A stretch of DNA of 16,803 nucleotides from Candidatus Omnitrophota bacterium (GCA_028702395.1 JAQVOV010000022.1:1-16803); one strand, 5' to 3'. Shown: positions 8,312 to 14,835, numbered from the stretch's first letter. Numbers and translations: made by a program. Notes: generated by a model not told the origin, from the sequence alone.

Positions 8312-9463
8312 ATGGCTAAAGAAGTTACAAGAAGGTTAAACCAAAAAGTTGTAGTTGAACTTTGGGCACGTGCAGCAGGAAGATGTCAATTTTACAATTG
8401 CAACAGACCTCTTTATAAGTCTCCAGTTACACAAGAACAGGGAAATATCTCTGAAATTGCTCATATTTGGTCTTTTTCAGAAAAAGGACCAAGAGGATGG
8501 GGGATATTTGCATCGGCAAGGAAACAGCTTAACGAATTGCCAAATTTAATGTTACTTTGTCATGATTGTCATAAAATTATAGATGCAGACAAAAAAGGAG
8601 ATCGTTACTCCGCAGAACTTCTTGCTATGTGGAAGGAAGAGCATGAACGACGTGTTTCTATTGTAACGGGTATTGATCCAAGCAAAAAATCGCATGTTAT
8701 TTTATATGGAGCAAATATTGGTGAAGAAATATCAAGATTGCAACCAGAGCATGCAAAAGAGGCTCTTTTCCCTCAATGGTTTCCAGCAGAAGAAAGACCT
8801 CATTGTTTATCTATGAGTTGGGAAGGTAAGGATGATAGGGAGGACTATTGGAAAACAGAAGAAAAGAATCTCAGAGAAATTTTTAATCGTAAAATCCGAC
8901 CTTTAATTGAAGAGGCTAATCCTTGTCATTTCTCTATTTTTTCTTTAGCAACGATGCCATTGATGACATTATTAGGATCTCTAATGACTGATAAAATTCC
9001 AGCGCAGGTTTATCAACTTCATCGTGAGCCACATCAAACTTGGCAATGGTTAAACGAACAAGAAAAGATTGAATATAAAATTAAAGTACCCGATTCTTTT
9101 AAACATCCACCAGTGTTAGTTATTTCCTTAAGTGCTTCAATTTCATATGAACGAATTACAGCAGTATTAGGAGAAGAAGTGTCCATTTGGGAATTAACAA
9201 TTGAAAAGCCACATAATGATTTTTTGAGGAGTAAAGAACAGCTTTCTGAATATCGTAAAACTATGAGAAAGTTATTAGTTGATATTGGGAAAGCCCATAA
9301 AAAAACAACAGCATTATCAATATTTCCCGCTATGCCTGTAGCATGTGCTGTTGAGTTTGGTCGGGTAAGAATGCCTAAGGCTGACATGCCTTGGATTTTT
9401 TATGATCATAACAGGAATAAGAGTTGTTTTATTAAAGCATTAGAAATAGGAGGTATCGAATGA
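8312..9463 (+). CDS. cap5: Cap5: HNH endonuclease-SAVED domain CBASS effector
   Basis: Cap5 degrades DNA when its SAVED domain binds the cyclic nucleotide made by the partner CD-NTase, killing or arresting the infected cell. The 383 residues have an N-terminal HNH nuclease: zinc ligands C25 and C30 in GRCQFYNC, the catalytic-type His51 in EIAHIW, Asn78, then CHDCH (C83, C86, H87). A linker leads to a C-terminal SAVED domain (about 150-383) with the characteristic FPAMPVACAVEFGR (338-351). The length fits the family. An AAAGGG site precedes the start, and the stop overlaps the CD-NTase start by 4 bp (ATGA), so the two are translationally coupled. All visible catalytic residues are present. The ligand cannot be deduced from sequence alone; characterised Cap5 proteins paired with CdnG respond to cyclic dinucleotides such as 3',2'-cGAMP. 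Confidence 0.93.
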   Translation: MAKEVTRRLNQKVVVELWARAAGRCQFYNCNRPLYKSPVTQEQGNISEIAHIWSFSEKGPRGWGIFASARKQLNELPNLMLLCHDCHKIIDADKKGDRYSAELLAMWKEEHERRVSIVTGIDPSKKSHVILYGANIGEEISRLQPEHAKEALFPQWFPAEERPHCLSMSWEGKDDREDYWKTEEKNLREIFNRKIRPLIEEANPCHFSIFSLATMPLMTLLGSLMTDKIPAQVYQLHREPHQTWQWLNEQEKIEYKIKVPDSFKHPPVLVISLSASISYERITAVLGEEVSIWELTIEKPHNDFLRSKEQLSEYRKTMRKLLVDIGKAHKKTTALSIFPAMPVACAVEFGRVRMPKADMPWIFYDHNRNKSCFIKALEIGGIE

Positions 9464-10698
9464 GTATAAGCACTGCAAAAATTATGATGAAGGAAATTAT
9501 TGGAGGTATAGATGTTCCTGATTCTGGGTATCAAACTGCTAAAAAAAGATATGATGATCTGCAAGAATGGTTGTGTGACAAATCAAAATCAAAAAGTGCA
9601 GAATTTGAACCACACATTTACCCTCAGGGATCTTTTCGTTTGGGTACTGCGATAAAACCTTTTAAAAAAGATGATTATGATTTAGATCTTACTTGTAAGA
9701 TGAAAAAAGGAATTGTAAAAGAAAATTGTACGCAAGAACAACTTAAGAAGCTGCTTGGTGGAGATTTAGAAGGATATCGCATTAAAAGAAGCATTGAAGA
9801 GGCGTTAGAATCAAAACATAGATGTTGGCGAATTAATTATAAAGATGAACTTAATTTTCATATTGATATAGTTCCTTGTATCCCTTCCAAGGAGGATATA
9901 ATAAAAAGCTTGCGTAAAAAAATATTAAACTCAGGAGAAACAGATTTAATAGCTGAACAAGTTACTAAATTTGCTGTTTCTATAACAGATGATAGAAAGC
10001 CGTCATATAAAAGTATTTCTTCTGACTGGGAAATCAGTAATCCAGAAGGTTATGCTTTATGGTTTGAAAATCAAATGAAACAAGCAGGAAAACTGTTAAA
10101 TTCAATAGCTCTTGAAGCAAAGAAGACTAAAATAGAAGATCTTCCAACATATAAATGGCGAACTCCTTTGCAGAGGTGTGTGCAAATTTTAAAAAGGCAT
10201 AGGGATATTCGTTTTGAAAATGATAAAAATGGCAAACCAATTTCTATTATTATAACTACGCTAGCTGCTAAGGCCTATAAAGGGGAAGATAATTTAGAAG
10301 ATGCAATGAAAGGTATTTTATCTAGGATGGAAGATTTAGTTAATCCTCATGGACAAAGAGTTCCGAACCCAGTTAATCCTTCAGAAGATTTTGCTGACAA
10401 ATGGTCTAAAGATAAAGGGCGTAAATTAAAACTTGAGGAAAATTTTTGGAAATGGTTAAAATGGGCTAAAGAAGATTTTGGAGTATTTGAATCTTCGGAT
10501 AATATTGTGGATCTTGTAGCTAATGCAAAAAGTAAATATGGTGTTGAATTGAATGAAGGAGTAGTGCGAAAAGAAATTGGAGCTTCTGTAAATGCTCTTG
10601 CAGTAAATAAGGGATTGGCCAGTCAAGAATCTAAAAGGCCAGAACCAATCATTATAAAGTCGCGTCCTGCTTCTCCACATAGTGAGAGACAAGTTTGA
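9460..10698 (+). CDS. cdnG: CBASS cyclic-oligonucleotide synthase (CD-NTase, probably CdnG)
   Basis: This CD-NTase is a nucleotidyltransferase of the cGAS/DncV fold that makes the cyclic nucleotide signal of CBASS. The 412-residue protein has the P-loop-like Gly-Ser (G57-S58 in YPQGSFRLGT), the catalytic pair D74-x-D76 in DDYDLDL, and the third acid D136 in FHIDIVP. All three metal ligands are intact. The helical C-terminal half includes RCVQILKRHRDI, typical of the family's second domain. Pairing with Cap5 and the GSFRLGT...DYDLDL form favour clade G, but I assign the clade by context rather than by alignment. It overlaps Cap5 by 4 bp and ends in TGATG with the E2 gene, an arrangement that favours fixed protein ratios. 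The last 30 or so residues are polar and probably disordered; in type II CBASS the E2 machinery acts on the CD-NTase C-terminus. Confidence 0.92.
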   Translation: MSISTAKIMMKEIIGGIDVPDSGYQTAKKRYDDLQEWLCDKSKSKSAEFEPHIYPQGSFRLGTAIKPFKKDDYDLDLTCKMKKGIVKENCTQEQLKKLLGGDLEGYRIKRSIEEALESKHRCWRINYKDELNFHIDIVPCIPSKEDIIKSLRKKILNSGETDLIAEQVTKFAVSITDDRKPSYKSISSDWEISNPEGYALWFENQMKQAGKLLNSIALEAKKTKIEDLPTYKWRTPLQRCVQILKRHRDIRFENDKNGKPISIIITTLAAKAYKGEDNLEDAMKGILSRMEDLVNPHGQRVPNPVNPSEDFADKWSKDKGRKLKLEENFWKWLKWAKEDFGVFESSDNIVDLVANAKSKYGVELNEGVVRKEIGASVNALAVNKGLASQESKRPEPIIIKSRPASPHSERQV

Positions 10699-11408
10699 TG
10701 ATTGAGTTTTCTTCCAAAAGCATGGAATGGTTTCGAGAATATCAACCAAAGCTAAAAATATATATAGATAATGGTAGGTTTAAAAATTTAACTGGGTTTT
10801 TAAATGTTGATATGTCTTATAGTGAAGATGATGGGTATGTTATTTTTCCAGATGAAAGTCAACCAACAAGAGGAATACATTTAGTTGATACTTACCAAAT
10901 CAGAGTGGAGCATTTTAATAATGAAGATATCCCTAAGGTTTATGAAATTGGTAATAGGATAATATCACATGCGGAAAAAGTGAATAAACCAATACGGGAT
11001 CTACATATTAATAATTCTGATGGTAATGTTTGTTTATGCCCAAAGCCAGAGGAGTCAATTAAGTTGCCTATCAATTATAATTTGGAAGATTTTTTTATGA
11101 AGCTAGTCATTCCATTTTTTTATGCACAGATATTTTTTGAGAAATACAATCGATGGCCTTGGGGAGAGTATTCGCATGGTGATGTTGGGATTTTGGAGTG
11201 TTATGGAAGATGTATATCGCAGAGTGAGGATAAAAAGGCTTTTACGGAAGATACAATAAAATCTCTTAACTTTGAAAATCAGAAAAAAATACAATCTTTA
11301 GATAAAATATCTAGGCAATCAGTTTGCTGGTGTGGTTCAGGAGAGAAATTTCGTAAATGTCACCATGAGGCATGGTTAAATTTAAAGATGTTAAAGGAGT
11401 TCCGTTAA
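10698..11408 (+). CDS. CBASS E2-like conjugation protein with C-terminal SEC-C zinc motif
   Basis: The central part (about 60-165) has prokaryotic E2 hallmarks: DLHINNSDGNVCLC (101-114), in which Cys112 matches the catalytic Cys of the family's H...DG-LCL motif, then a long helix and YNRWPWGEYSHG (150-161), resembling the W-x-G-E-x-x-H-G end of Cap2-type E2 domains. The last 30 residues hold CWCGSGEKFRKCHH (210-223), a SEC-C motif with zinc ligands C210, C212, C221 and H222. No E1 or Cap2 fusion gene follows, so the operon is of the type II-short (E2-only) kind. In CBASS such E2s act on the CD-NTase and raise its activity; doing so here is inference. I choose ATG 10698 (TGATG overlap) over an upstream TTG one codon earlier. 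Cys114 is a second candidate for the active site. Confidence 0.82.
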   Translation: MIEFSSKSMEWFREYQPKLKIYIDNGRFKNLTGFLNVDMSYSEDDGYVIFPDESQPTRGIHLVDTYQIRVEHFNNEDIPKVYEIGNRIISHAEKVNKPIRDLHINNSDGNVCLCPKPEESIKLPINYNLEDFFMKLVIPFFYAQIFFEKYNRWPWGEYSHGDVGILECYGRCISQSEDKKAFTEDTIKSLNFENQKKIQSLDKISRQSVCWCGSGEKFRKCHHEAWLNLKMLKEFR

Positions 11409-11476
11409 ATTTTAATGTAAAATGCATTTCCCACCCTAAAAATCGAGCAAAAACACACTTTTACATTTAAAATTTT
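11407..11476. repeat. AT-rich inverted repeat abutting the end of the CBASS operon
   Basis: 11407-11422 (aaattttaatgtaaaa) is inverted at 11459-11476 with a one-to-two-base insertion and a 36-bp centre. It starts within the stop codon of the E2 gene. It could be a transcript-end structure or the edge of an inserted repeat; there is no clean U-tract, so I do not call it a terminator. Confidence 0.45.
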
Positions 11477-11584
11477 CGCCGCCACAAAAGAACAAAGACG
11501 TTTATTCAGAGTTTTTGAACCATGGGGTCAGCTCTTGAATTTCCCACTTTTAACCGTAAACCCCATATATAATTTCCACAATAC

Positions 11585-11643
11585 AAAAAAGAGGTCTGTC
11601 CCAAGTTGCAGTTAAACTTCTGCAGTGGACAGACCTCTTTTTT
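11585..11643. repeat. Perfect 17-bp inverted repeat (hairpin) with A/T tails
   Basis: AAAAAAGAGGTCTGTCC at 11585-11601 is matched exactly by its reverse complement at 11627-11643, with a 25-nt loop that holds a smaller AAGTT/AACTT stem. The A-tract and U-tract make it a bidirectional terminator candidate. It also lies inside the dispersed repeat, so it may be part of a miniature mobile element. Confidence 0.75.
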
Positions 11644-11653
11644 ATAGCTTGAC

Positions 11654-11704
11654 CTCGGGACACACATAGGAATTAGTTTGCCCATTGGTTAGGTGTGTCC
11701 CGAG
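11654..11704. repeat. 12-bp inverted repeat of the gggacacac family
   Basis: CTCGGGACACAC (11654-11665) is exactly inverted at 11693-11704 around a 27-bp centre. Only the right half of this unit survives in copy 2 (13161-13172), where a GC-rich insert has replaced the left half. Confidence 0.7.
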
Positions 11705-11762
11705 AAGCCAAAGGACCTAAAATAAAGCCAAAAGATACAAAACCCCCCTCGTTTTAAAAAAC

Positions 11763-11791
11763 TGGAAAAATGCGAAGTTTAAAGGTATAAT
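11763..11791 (+). promoter_or_regulatory. Candidate promoter of the TIR-like gene
   Basis: TATAAT at 11786-11791 has TGGAAA (4 of 6 matches to TTGACA) 17 bp upstream at 11763-11768. Transcription would start near 11798 and leave a leader of about 117 nt. A small hairpin, TCAAGAT-TTC-ATCTTGA (11797-11813), followed by agggttttt, lies at the start of that leader and could be a weak terminator or attenuator. Confidence 0.5.
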
Positions 11792-11859
11792 AAAGATCAA
11801 GATTTCATCTTGAAGGGTTTTTGACGAAATAGTTAAGGGTAAGATAATTATAAAGTGAC

Positions 11860-11880
11860 AAATTCAAGACCTGACCCTAG
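11860..11880 (-). repeat. Inverted copy of the ggtcag-ttgaattt repeat head, left border of the TIR-like gene
   Basis: On the minus strand this 21-mer reads as the head of the composite repeat (gggtcaggtcttgaattt). It is therefore in inverted orientation to the copy at 12914-12935, with about 18 of 21 matches and one extra base. The pair brackets the gene at 11915-12838. Confidence 0.65.
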
Positions 11881-11914
11881 AGTTTCAGCTGATTTCTGGT
11901 GTTAGGAGATAAGA

Positions 11915-12838
11915 ATGAAAATGACTTCTAAATTAGAAAAATGCAAAATTTGTGGTGAAAAAGTAAAAGAATGTAAACTATTAAATACGACTGTAGATAT
12001 TTATGAGGTAGATTGTCCTATCTGTGGTTATTATGAAATTTCAGACTCTTTCCTTTCTAGTGCTCTTACAATAACTCAAGAAGACTTATTCCTTTTTTCT
12101 GGACACTTACATCTAAATTCATCAAGGGAAAAACCGTTACGAATAGTTGGTGAGTACTTTAAAAAAATACCAGATATTGTTTTACAATATAAAAATTTAA
12201 CAGTAATAGATAAATTAAATGATATTTTAAAATATATTGGGGATGAGTCTAAAAATTTAACCGATAGAATTTATATAGAGTTTCTTTACTTTCCTCGTTT
12301 TTTTCTAGCCAACTATGATGATCTTGACTCTCTTATTAGATATTTAGAAAATAAAAACTATATAGGAGTGGAAAGAACTATAGATTATTACTATTGTTGG
12401 TTAACTATTGATGGTTGGACTAAATATGAAACAATAAAACAAATAAATGTATATAGCAAAAAGGTTTTTGTGGCTTTCAAATTTGATACAGAATTATCAG
12501 ATGAACTATTTAAAACAATAGAAAAAGTCTGCTTTGAAAATTTTGAATTAGTGGCAATCAAATCTGACCCTCTAAAGTATAATGGAAAAATTTGCGATAA
12601 AATAATATCTGACATAAAAGAAAGCCGCTTTATTGTGTCTGATTTTTCTTTTCAAAACCAAGGAGTATATTATGAAGCTGGTTATGCTATGGGGCTTGGT
12701 ATTCCCGTAGTAAGAACTTGCAGAAAACAAGAAGTAGGACAATTACATTTTGATACACGACAATATAGTCATATTATTTGGAAAGATTTTAAAGATTTAG
12801 AAGAACAGTTAATACCGAAAATAAAAACATTATTGTAA
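11915..12838 (+). CDS. Zinc-ribbon protein with C-terminal nucleoside deoxyribosyltransferase/TIR-like domain
   Basis: I do not know a named family for the whole protein (307 residues). The N-terminus has a zinc ribbon, CKICG (C10, C13) and CPICG (C34, C37). The middle (about 45-175) is helical and aromatic-rich. The C-terminal domain (182-307) begins VFVAFKF, then has ICDKIISDIKESRFIVSDFS and GVYYEAGYAMGLGIPVV (250-266). The YYEAGYA-x-GLG-PV pattern is that of the nucleoside 2-deoxyribosyltransferase-like branch of the TIR/STIR superfamily. Glu254 sits where these enzymes have their catalytic glutamate. A FDTRQYSHIIW stretch closes the domain. Such domains act on nucleosides or NAD, so an NAD- or nucleotide-depleting defence effector is plausible but inferred. 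AGGAG lies 6 bp before the ATG. The gene stands alone with its own candidate promoter and is framed by repeats, as expected of a mobile cassette. Confidence 0.72.
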   Translation: MKMTSKLEKCKICGEKVKECKLLNTTVDIYEVDCPICGYYEISDSFLSSALTITQEDLFLFSGHLHLNSSREKPLRIVGEYFKKIPDIVLQYKNLTVIDKLNDILKYIGDESKNLTDRIYIEFLYFPRFFLANYDDLDSLIRYLENKNYIGVERTIDYYYCWLTIDGWTKYETIKQINVYSKKVFVAFKFDTELSDELFKTIEKVCFENFELVAIKSDPLKYNGKICDKIISDIKESRFIVSDFSFQNQGVYYEAGYAMGLGIPVVRTCRKQEVGQLHFDTRQYSHIIWKDFKDLEEQLIPKIKTLL

Positions 12839-12913
12839 AACACCTAACAAATCAATCCAGCTGACCTTACTCTGCCTCGTAGCGACTCCGTAAGGCAGAT
12901 GATTTTTGTAAAC

Positions 12914-13181
12914 CTGGGGATCAGCTCTTGAATTTCCCACTTTTAACCGAAAATCCCCATATATAAATTCCACAATACAAAAAAGAGAGCTGTCCCAAAA
13001 ACACTAGGGCCGTTGAGGGCAACGGCCCCTACGGACGTTCCGCTCAGAACGTTCCACAAGCTCGCGGCGCGCAGCGCGTAGCTCGTAGCTCAATTTAGGA
13101 TCTTCCTTCCTTTTTACTTTTACCTTTTGCCTTTTTCCTTTTCTACGCATAATGAGGTAGGTGTGTCCCGAGAAACCAAAG
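12914..13181 (+). repeat. Composite dispersed repeat, copy 2 (downstream of the TIR-like gene), with a GC-rich insert
   Basis: The 5' module is at 12914-12997 and the 3' module (taggtgtgtcccgagaaaccaaag) at 13158-13181. Relative to copy 1 the centre is replaced: the right arm of the 17-bp hairpin is gone, and GC-rich palindromes plus a pyrimidine tract occupy 13003-13150. This repeat and the 13196-13560 motifs account for most of the gene-poor 12839-13576 region. Confidence 0.75.
13003..13143. repeat. GC-rich palindromic block followed by a polypyrimidine tract
   Basis: 13007-13028 is GGGCCGTT-gagggc-AACGGCCC, a perfect 8-bp stem. 13035-13052 is ACGTTC-cgctca-GAACGT. A run of gctcg/gcgcg/cgtagctc follows to 13093, and 13102-13143 is almost entirely C and T on this strand. 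The GC content stands out sharply from the AT-rich surroundings. It resembles REP-type extragenic palindromes and codes for nothing credible. Confidence 0.65.
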
Positions 13182-13195
13182 ATCAACAAAAACCC

Positions 13196-13222
13196 AGGGT
13201 CAGCTCTCCACATTTGACATAA
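13196..13222 (+). repeat. 27-bp direct repeat, copy 1
   Basis: agggtcagctctccacattt plus gacataa. It matches 13442-13468 at 26 of 27 positions. The two copies bracket the first CGACA-N6-TGTCG promoter and a 29-codon ORF. Confidence 0.75.
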
Positions 13223-13296
13223 AACTAAGGGCAAATCCTTGAATTCAGCACTTTTTATTCCCCTAAAACAAAATAATCCCACTCCCCATTCTATTG

Positions 13297-13329
13297 CGAC
13301 ATGATGTTGTCGCATATATAATATATAAT
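13297..13329 (+). promoter_or_regulatory. CGACA-N6-TGTCG operator with -10 box, copy 1
   Basis: Operator at 13297-13312 (extended GCGACA...TGTCGC). TATAAT lies at 13324-13329, 11 bp after the right arm. A second TATAAT (13317-13322) has TTGCGA 17 bp upstream, so two overlapping promoters are possible. The downstream ORF begins at 13354 with a good Shine-Dalgarno site. Confidence 0.7.
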
Positions 13330-13353
13330 TAATTTAGACAACCAAGGAAACTT

Positions 13354-13443
13354 ATGAAGAATAACAAAATAGAGATATTCGGTCATGATAAAATATCCTG
13401 TAAAATATATATTATCCGTTGTCAACAAGTTAGAAACTTTTAG
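13354..13443 (+). CDS. Short ORF, 29 aa, probably truncated by a repeat insertion
   Basis: The ORF begins MKNNKIEIFGHDKISCK and has an AAGGA site 5 bp upstream of the ATG (13344-13348). It lies 24 bp after a TATAAT in a promoter carrying the shared operator. Its stop codon TAG (13441-13443) runs straight into the 27-bp repeat agggtcagg..., so the original reading frame may have been longer and was cut by that insertion. I do not recognise the product. Translation is supported only by these signals. It may be a remnant rather than a working gene. Confidence 0.4.
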   Translation: MKNNKIEIFGHDKISCKIYIIRCQQVRNF

Positions 13444-13468
13444 GGTCAGGTCTCCACATTTGACATAA
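13442..13468 (+). repeat. 27-bp direct repeat, copy 2
   Basis: agggtcaggtctccacattt plus gacataa, nearly identical to 13196-13222. Its 12-mer caggtctccaca also occurs at 7290-7301 between hsdM and the CBASS operon. Confidence 0.75.
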
Positions 13469-13505
13469 TTTTTTTATCTAGCCCATTTCGCCTCAAAACC
13501 CAACC

Positions 13506-13538
13506 CGACACTACGCTGTCGCACCTATGATCTATACT
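13506..13538 (+). promoter_or_regulatory. CGACA-N6-TGTCG operator with -10 box, copy 2 (lipoprotein operon)
   Basis: Operator at 13506-13521, then 11 bp, then TATACT at 13533-13538. No -35 match is present at the usual distance, which suggests control by the bound regulator. The lipoprotein gene starts 38 bp after the -10. Confidence 0.72.
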
Positions 13539-13576
13539 AGACACAATAAAATGGAAACTTTTAAAAAGGAGGAACT

Positions 13577-14170
13577 ATGAAAAAAGTGATTTCCGTTATG
13601 TTGTGTTTTTGCTTATTGTTAAGCGGGTGTGCATCTTACAATGCAAGTCGGTTACCATCTAAAGATCCTTTTTCTTTTGCAAATTATCAGCAAAAAGATG
13701 GATTGATAATGGCAGCACAGTTTCTTTCTGCTAGTGACTCTAAAAAAGTGTTTGGAGTATCAAATCTTTATAAAAAGTTCCAACCAGTTTATATTACAAT
13801 AGAAAATAAAACAGGTGAGACATATGATTTTAAAAAATCTATGTTAAATAAACGTACTACTTCTGCTGAAGAGGTAGCTGAGATCTGTAAGTTTAACACA
13901 GCAGGCAGAGCTACAACATATGGCGTAGCAGGACTTTTCTTGTGGCCGTTACTTATCCCTGCCGTAGTTGATGGAGTAGGCTCATCAAATGCTAATAGTA
14001 AAATGCAAGATGATTTTGCTTTTAAAGAAATTAGAGATGATAGGATACAGCCTAACGGCATGTTAAGCGGAGTTGTTTTCTTGGAAAAAATGAAAGATGG
14101 GGAAACTCTTGATATAAGATTACAGAATGTAGGGGATAACAATATTGCTTTGTTTACATTTCAGAAGTAG
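13577..14170 (+). CDS. Predicted lipoprotein of unknown function
   Basis: The first 18 residues form a lipoprotein signal peptide: MKK, a hydrophobic core and the lipobox LSGC, with Cys18 to be lipidated and Ala19 at +2. The mature part (about 180 residues) is soluble, with one hydrophobic glycine-rich segment (about 115-135, GVAGLFLWPLLIPAVVDGVG) that could be a membrane hairpin or a buried helix. The C-terminal part has beta-rich features (VVFLEKMKDGETLDIRL). I recognise no family. AAGGAGG lies 4 bp before the ATG. It opens a three-gene operon with 14179 and the L,D-transpeptidase-like gene, controlled by operator copy 2. The location points to an envelope role. Confidence 0.85.
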   Translation: MKKVISVMLCFCLLLSGCASYNASRLPSKDPFSFANYQQKDGLIMAAQFLSASDSKKVFGVSNLYKKFQPVYITIENKTGETYDFKKSMLNKRTTSAEEVAEICKFNTAGRATTYGVAGLFLWPLLIPAVVDGVGSSNANSKMQDDFAFKEIRDDRIQPNGMLSGVVFLEKMKDGETLDIRLQNVGDNNIALFTFQK

Positions 14171-14178
14171 GAGGTTGA

Positions 14179-14814
14179 ATGAACCCACGATTAAAACAAG
14201 CATATAGCGCAATAGAATATAAATGGGAGAATACCCCTTATGAAGTTTGCAATGAATTGTGCTTTGCTTGTGAACGGGATATTCAGAAAAGATGTGAACT
14301 TTTCCAAAAGAATATGGAAGAGCAGCTTGAAGATATGTTAAAAGGGAAAGAAACAGATATCCCTAAGGAACCTTGCTCCTCACTCGATTATTATCGAGCT
14401 GATATTTCAATCCTCATAGCAGAAAAACCACTTATTTGTAGGGCCTTAACAGCCAAAGTACATTATTATTGGGATAAATATAACGAAACACTTTCGCAAT
14501 TGATACCGTTTACTATGAAAGATGAAACAAAAGATATCATTGCTAATGGACTGCTATATTCTGTTGGTATGTCAAAATTAGCGCATATGGTAGGAGAGTT
14601 ATACGCAAATAGACAGGTTAGAGGAAGTATAGAGAAAAACAAAGAGGCTTTTGTTAAATATTATCTCTTGTTAAAAAAAGAAATAAGAGCATCAGAATTA
14701 TGTCTTAAAATTTTATCAAAAGAACTATCGGATCATAAGTATAGATTTTACCAATTAATAAAAGAGCTAAGAGGTGTAAGATTTTCGTTGGATGAATTGG
14801 AAAAAGAGTGGTAG
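14179..14814 (+). CDS. Hypothetical helical protein with N-terminal cysteine cluster
   Basis: I do not recognise this 211-residue protein. It has no signal peptide and appears almost wholly alpha-helical and charged. C24, C28, C31 and C39 (C-x3-C-x2-C-x7-C) near the N-terminus could bind a metal or an iron-sulfur cluster, though no family motif is evident. The helices after residue 110 might form a bundle. GGAGG overlaps the stop codon of the lipoprotein gene and lies 6 bp before this ATG, so the two are translationally coupled; the next gene follows after 21 bp. Operon position links it to the lipoprotein and the L,D-transpeptidase fold protein. Confidence 0.85.
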   Translation: MNPRLKQAYSAIEYKWENTPYEVCNELCFACERDIQKRCELFQKNMEEQLEDMLKGKETDIPKEPCSSLDYYRADISILIAEKPLICRALTAKVHYYWDKYNETLSQLIPFTMKDETKDIIANGLLYSVGMSKLAHMVGELYANRQVRGSIEKNKEAFVKYYLLLKKEIRASELCLKILSKELSDHKYRFYQLIKELRGVRFSLDELEKEW

Positions 14815-14835
14815 ATTCCTATAAAGGAAACAATA

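Larger units (their letters stand above)
11523..11715 (+). repeat. Composite dispersed repeat, copy 1 (upstream of the TIR-like gene)
   Basis: A 5' module (11523-11603; begins ggggtcagctcttgaattt, ends gtccca) and a 3' module (11690-11715; taggtgtgtcccgagaa) recur in the same order at 12914-13181. Between them lie two strong palindromes, listed separately. The modules are roughly 90 percent identical to copy 2. The region 11409-11914 holds no gene that I can support. Confidence 0.8.

Noticed and set aside
9034..9387. 117-codon minus-strand ORF inside cap5
   Set aside because: It is antisense to the conserved SAVED domain, with no ribosome site or family features. Other long antisense frames under hsdR, hsdM and the lipoprotein gene were rejected for the same reason.
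10695..10697. TTG start for the E2-like gene
   Set aside because: It adds only one residue. The adjacent ATG at 10698 forms the usual TGATG stop-start overlap.
11915..12838. TIR-like gene as a fourth CBASS gene
   Set aside because: It is separated from the CBASS operon by about 500 bp with repeats and a strong hairpin, and it has its own promoter candidate. Cap5 already supplies the effector.
13055..13095. GC-rich stem-like stretch as a possible tRNA or small RNA
   Set aside because: There is no cloverleaf, T-loop or anticodon arrangement. The pattern is simple gctcg/gcgcg repetition.
13004..13315. 103-codon ORF on the minus strand
   Set aside because: It spans the GC-rich palindromes and the polypyrimidine tract. 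Its lysine/arginine-rich tail is just the translated repeat, and it covers an operator and promoter used by the other strand.
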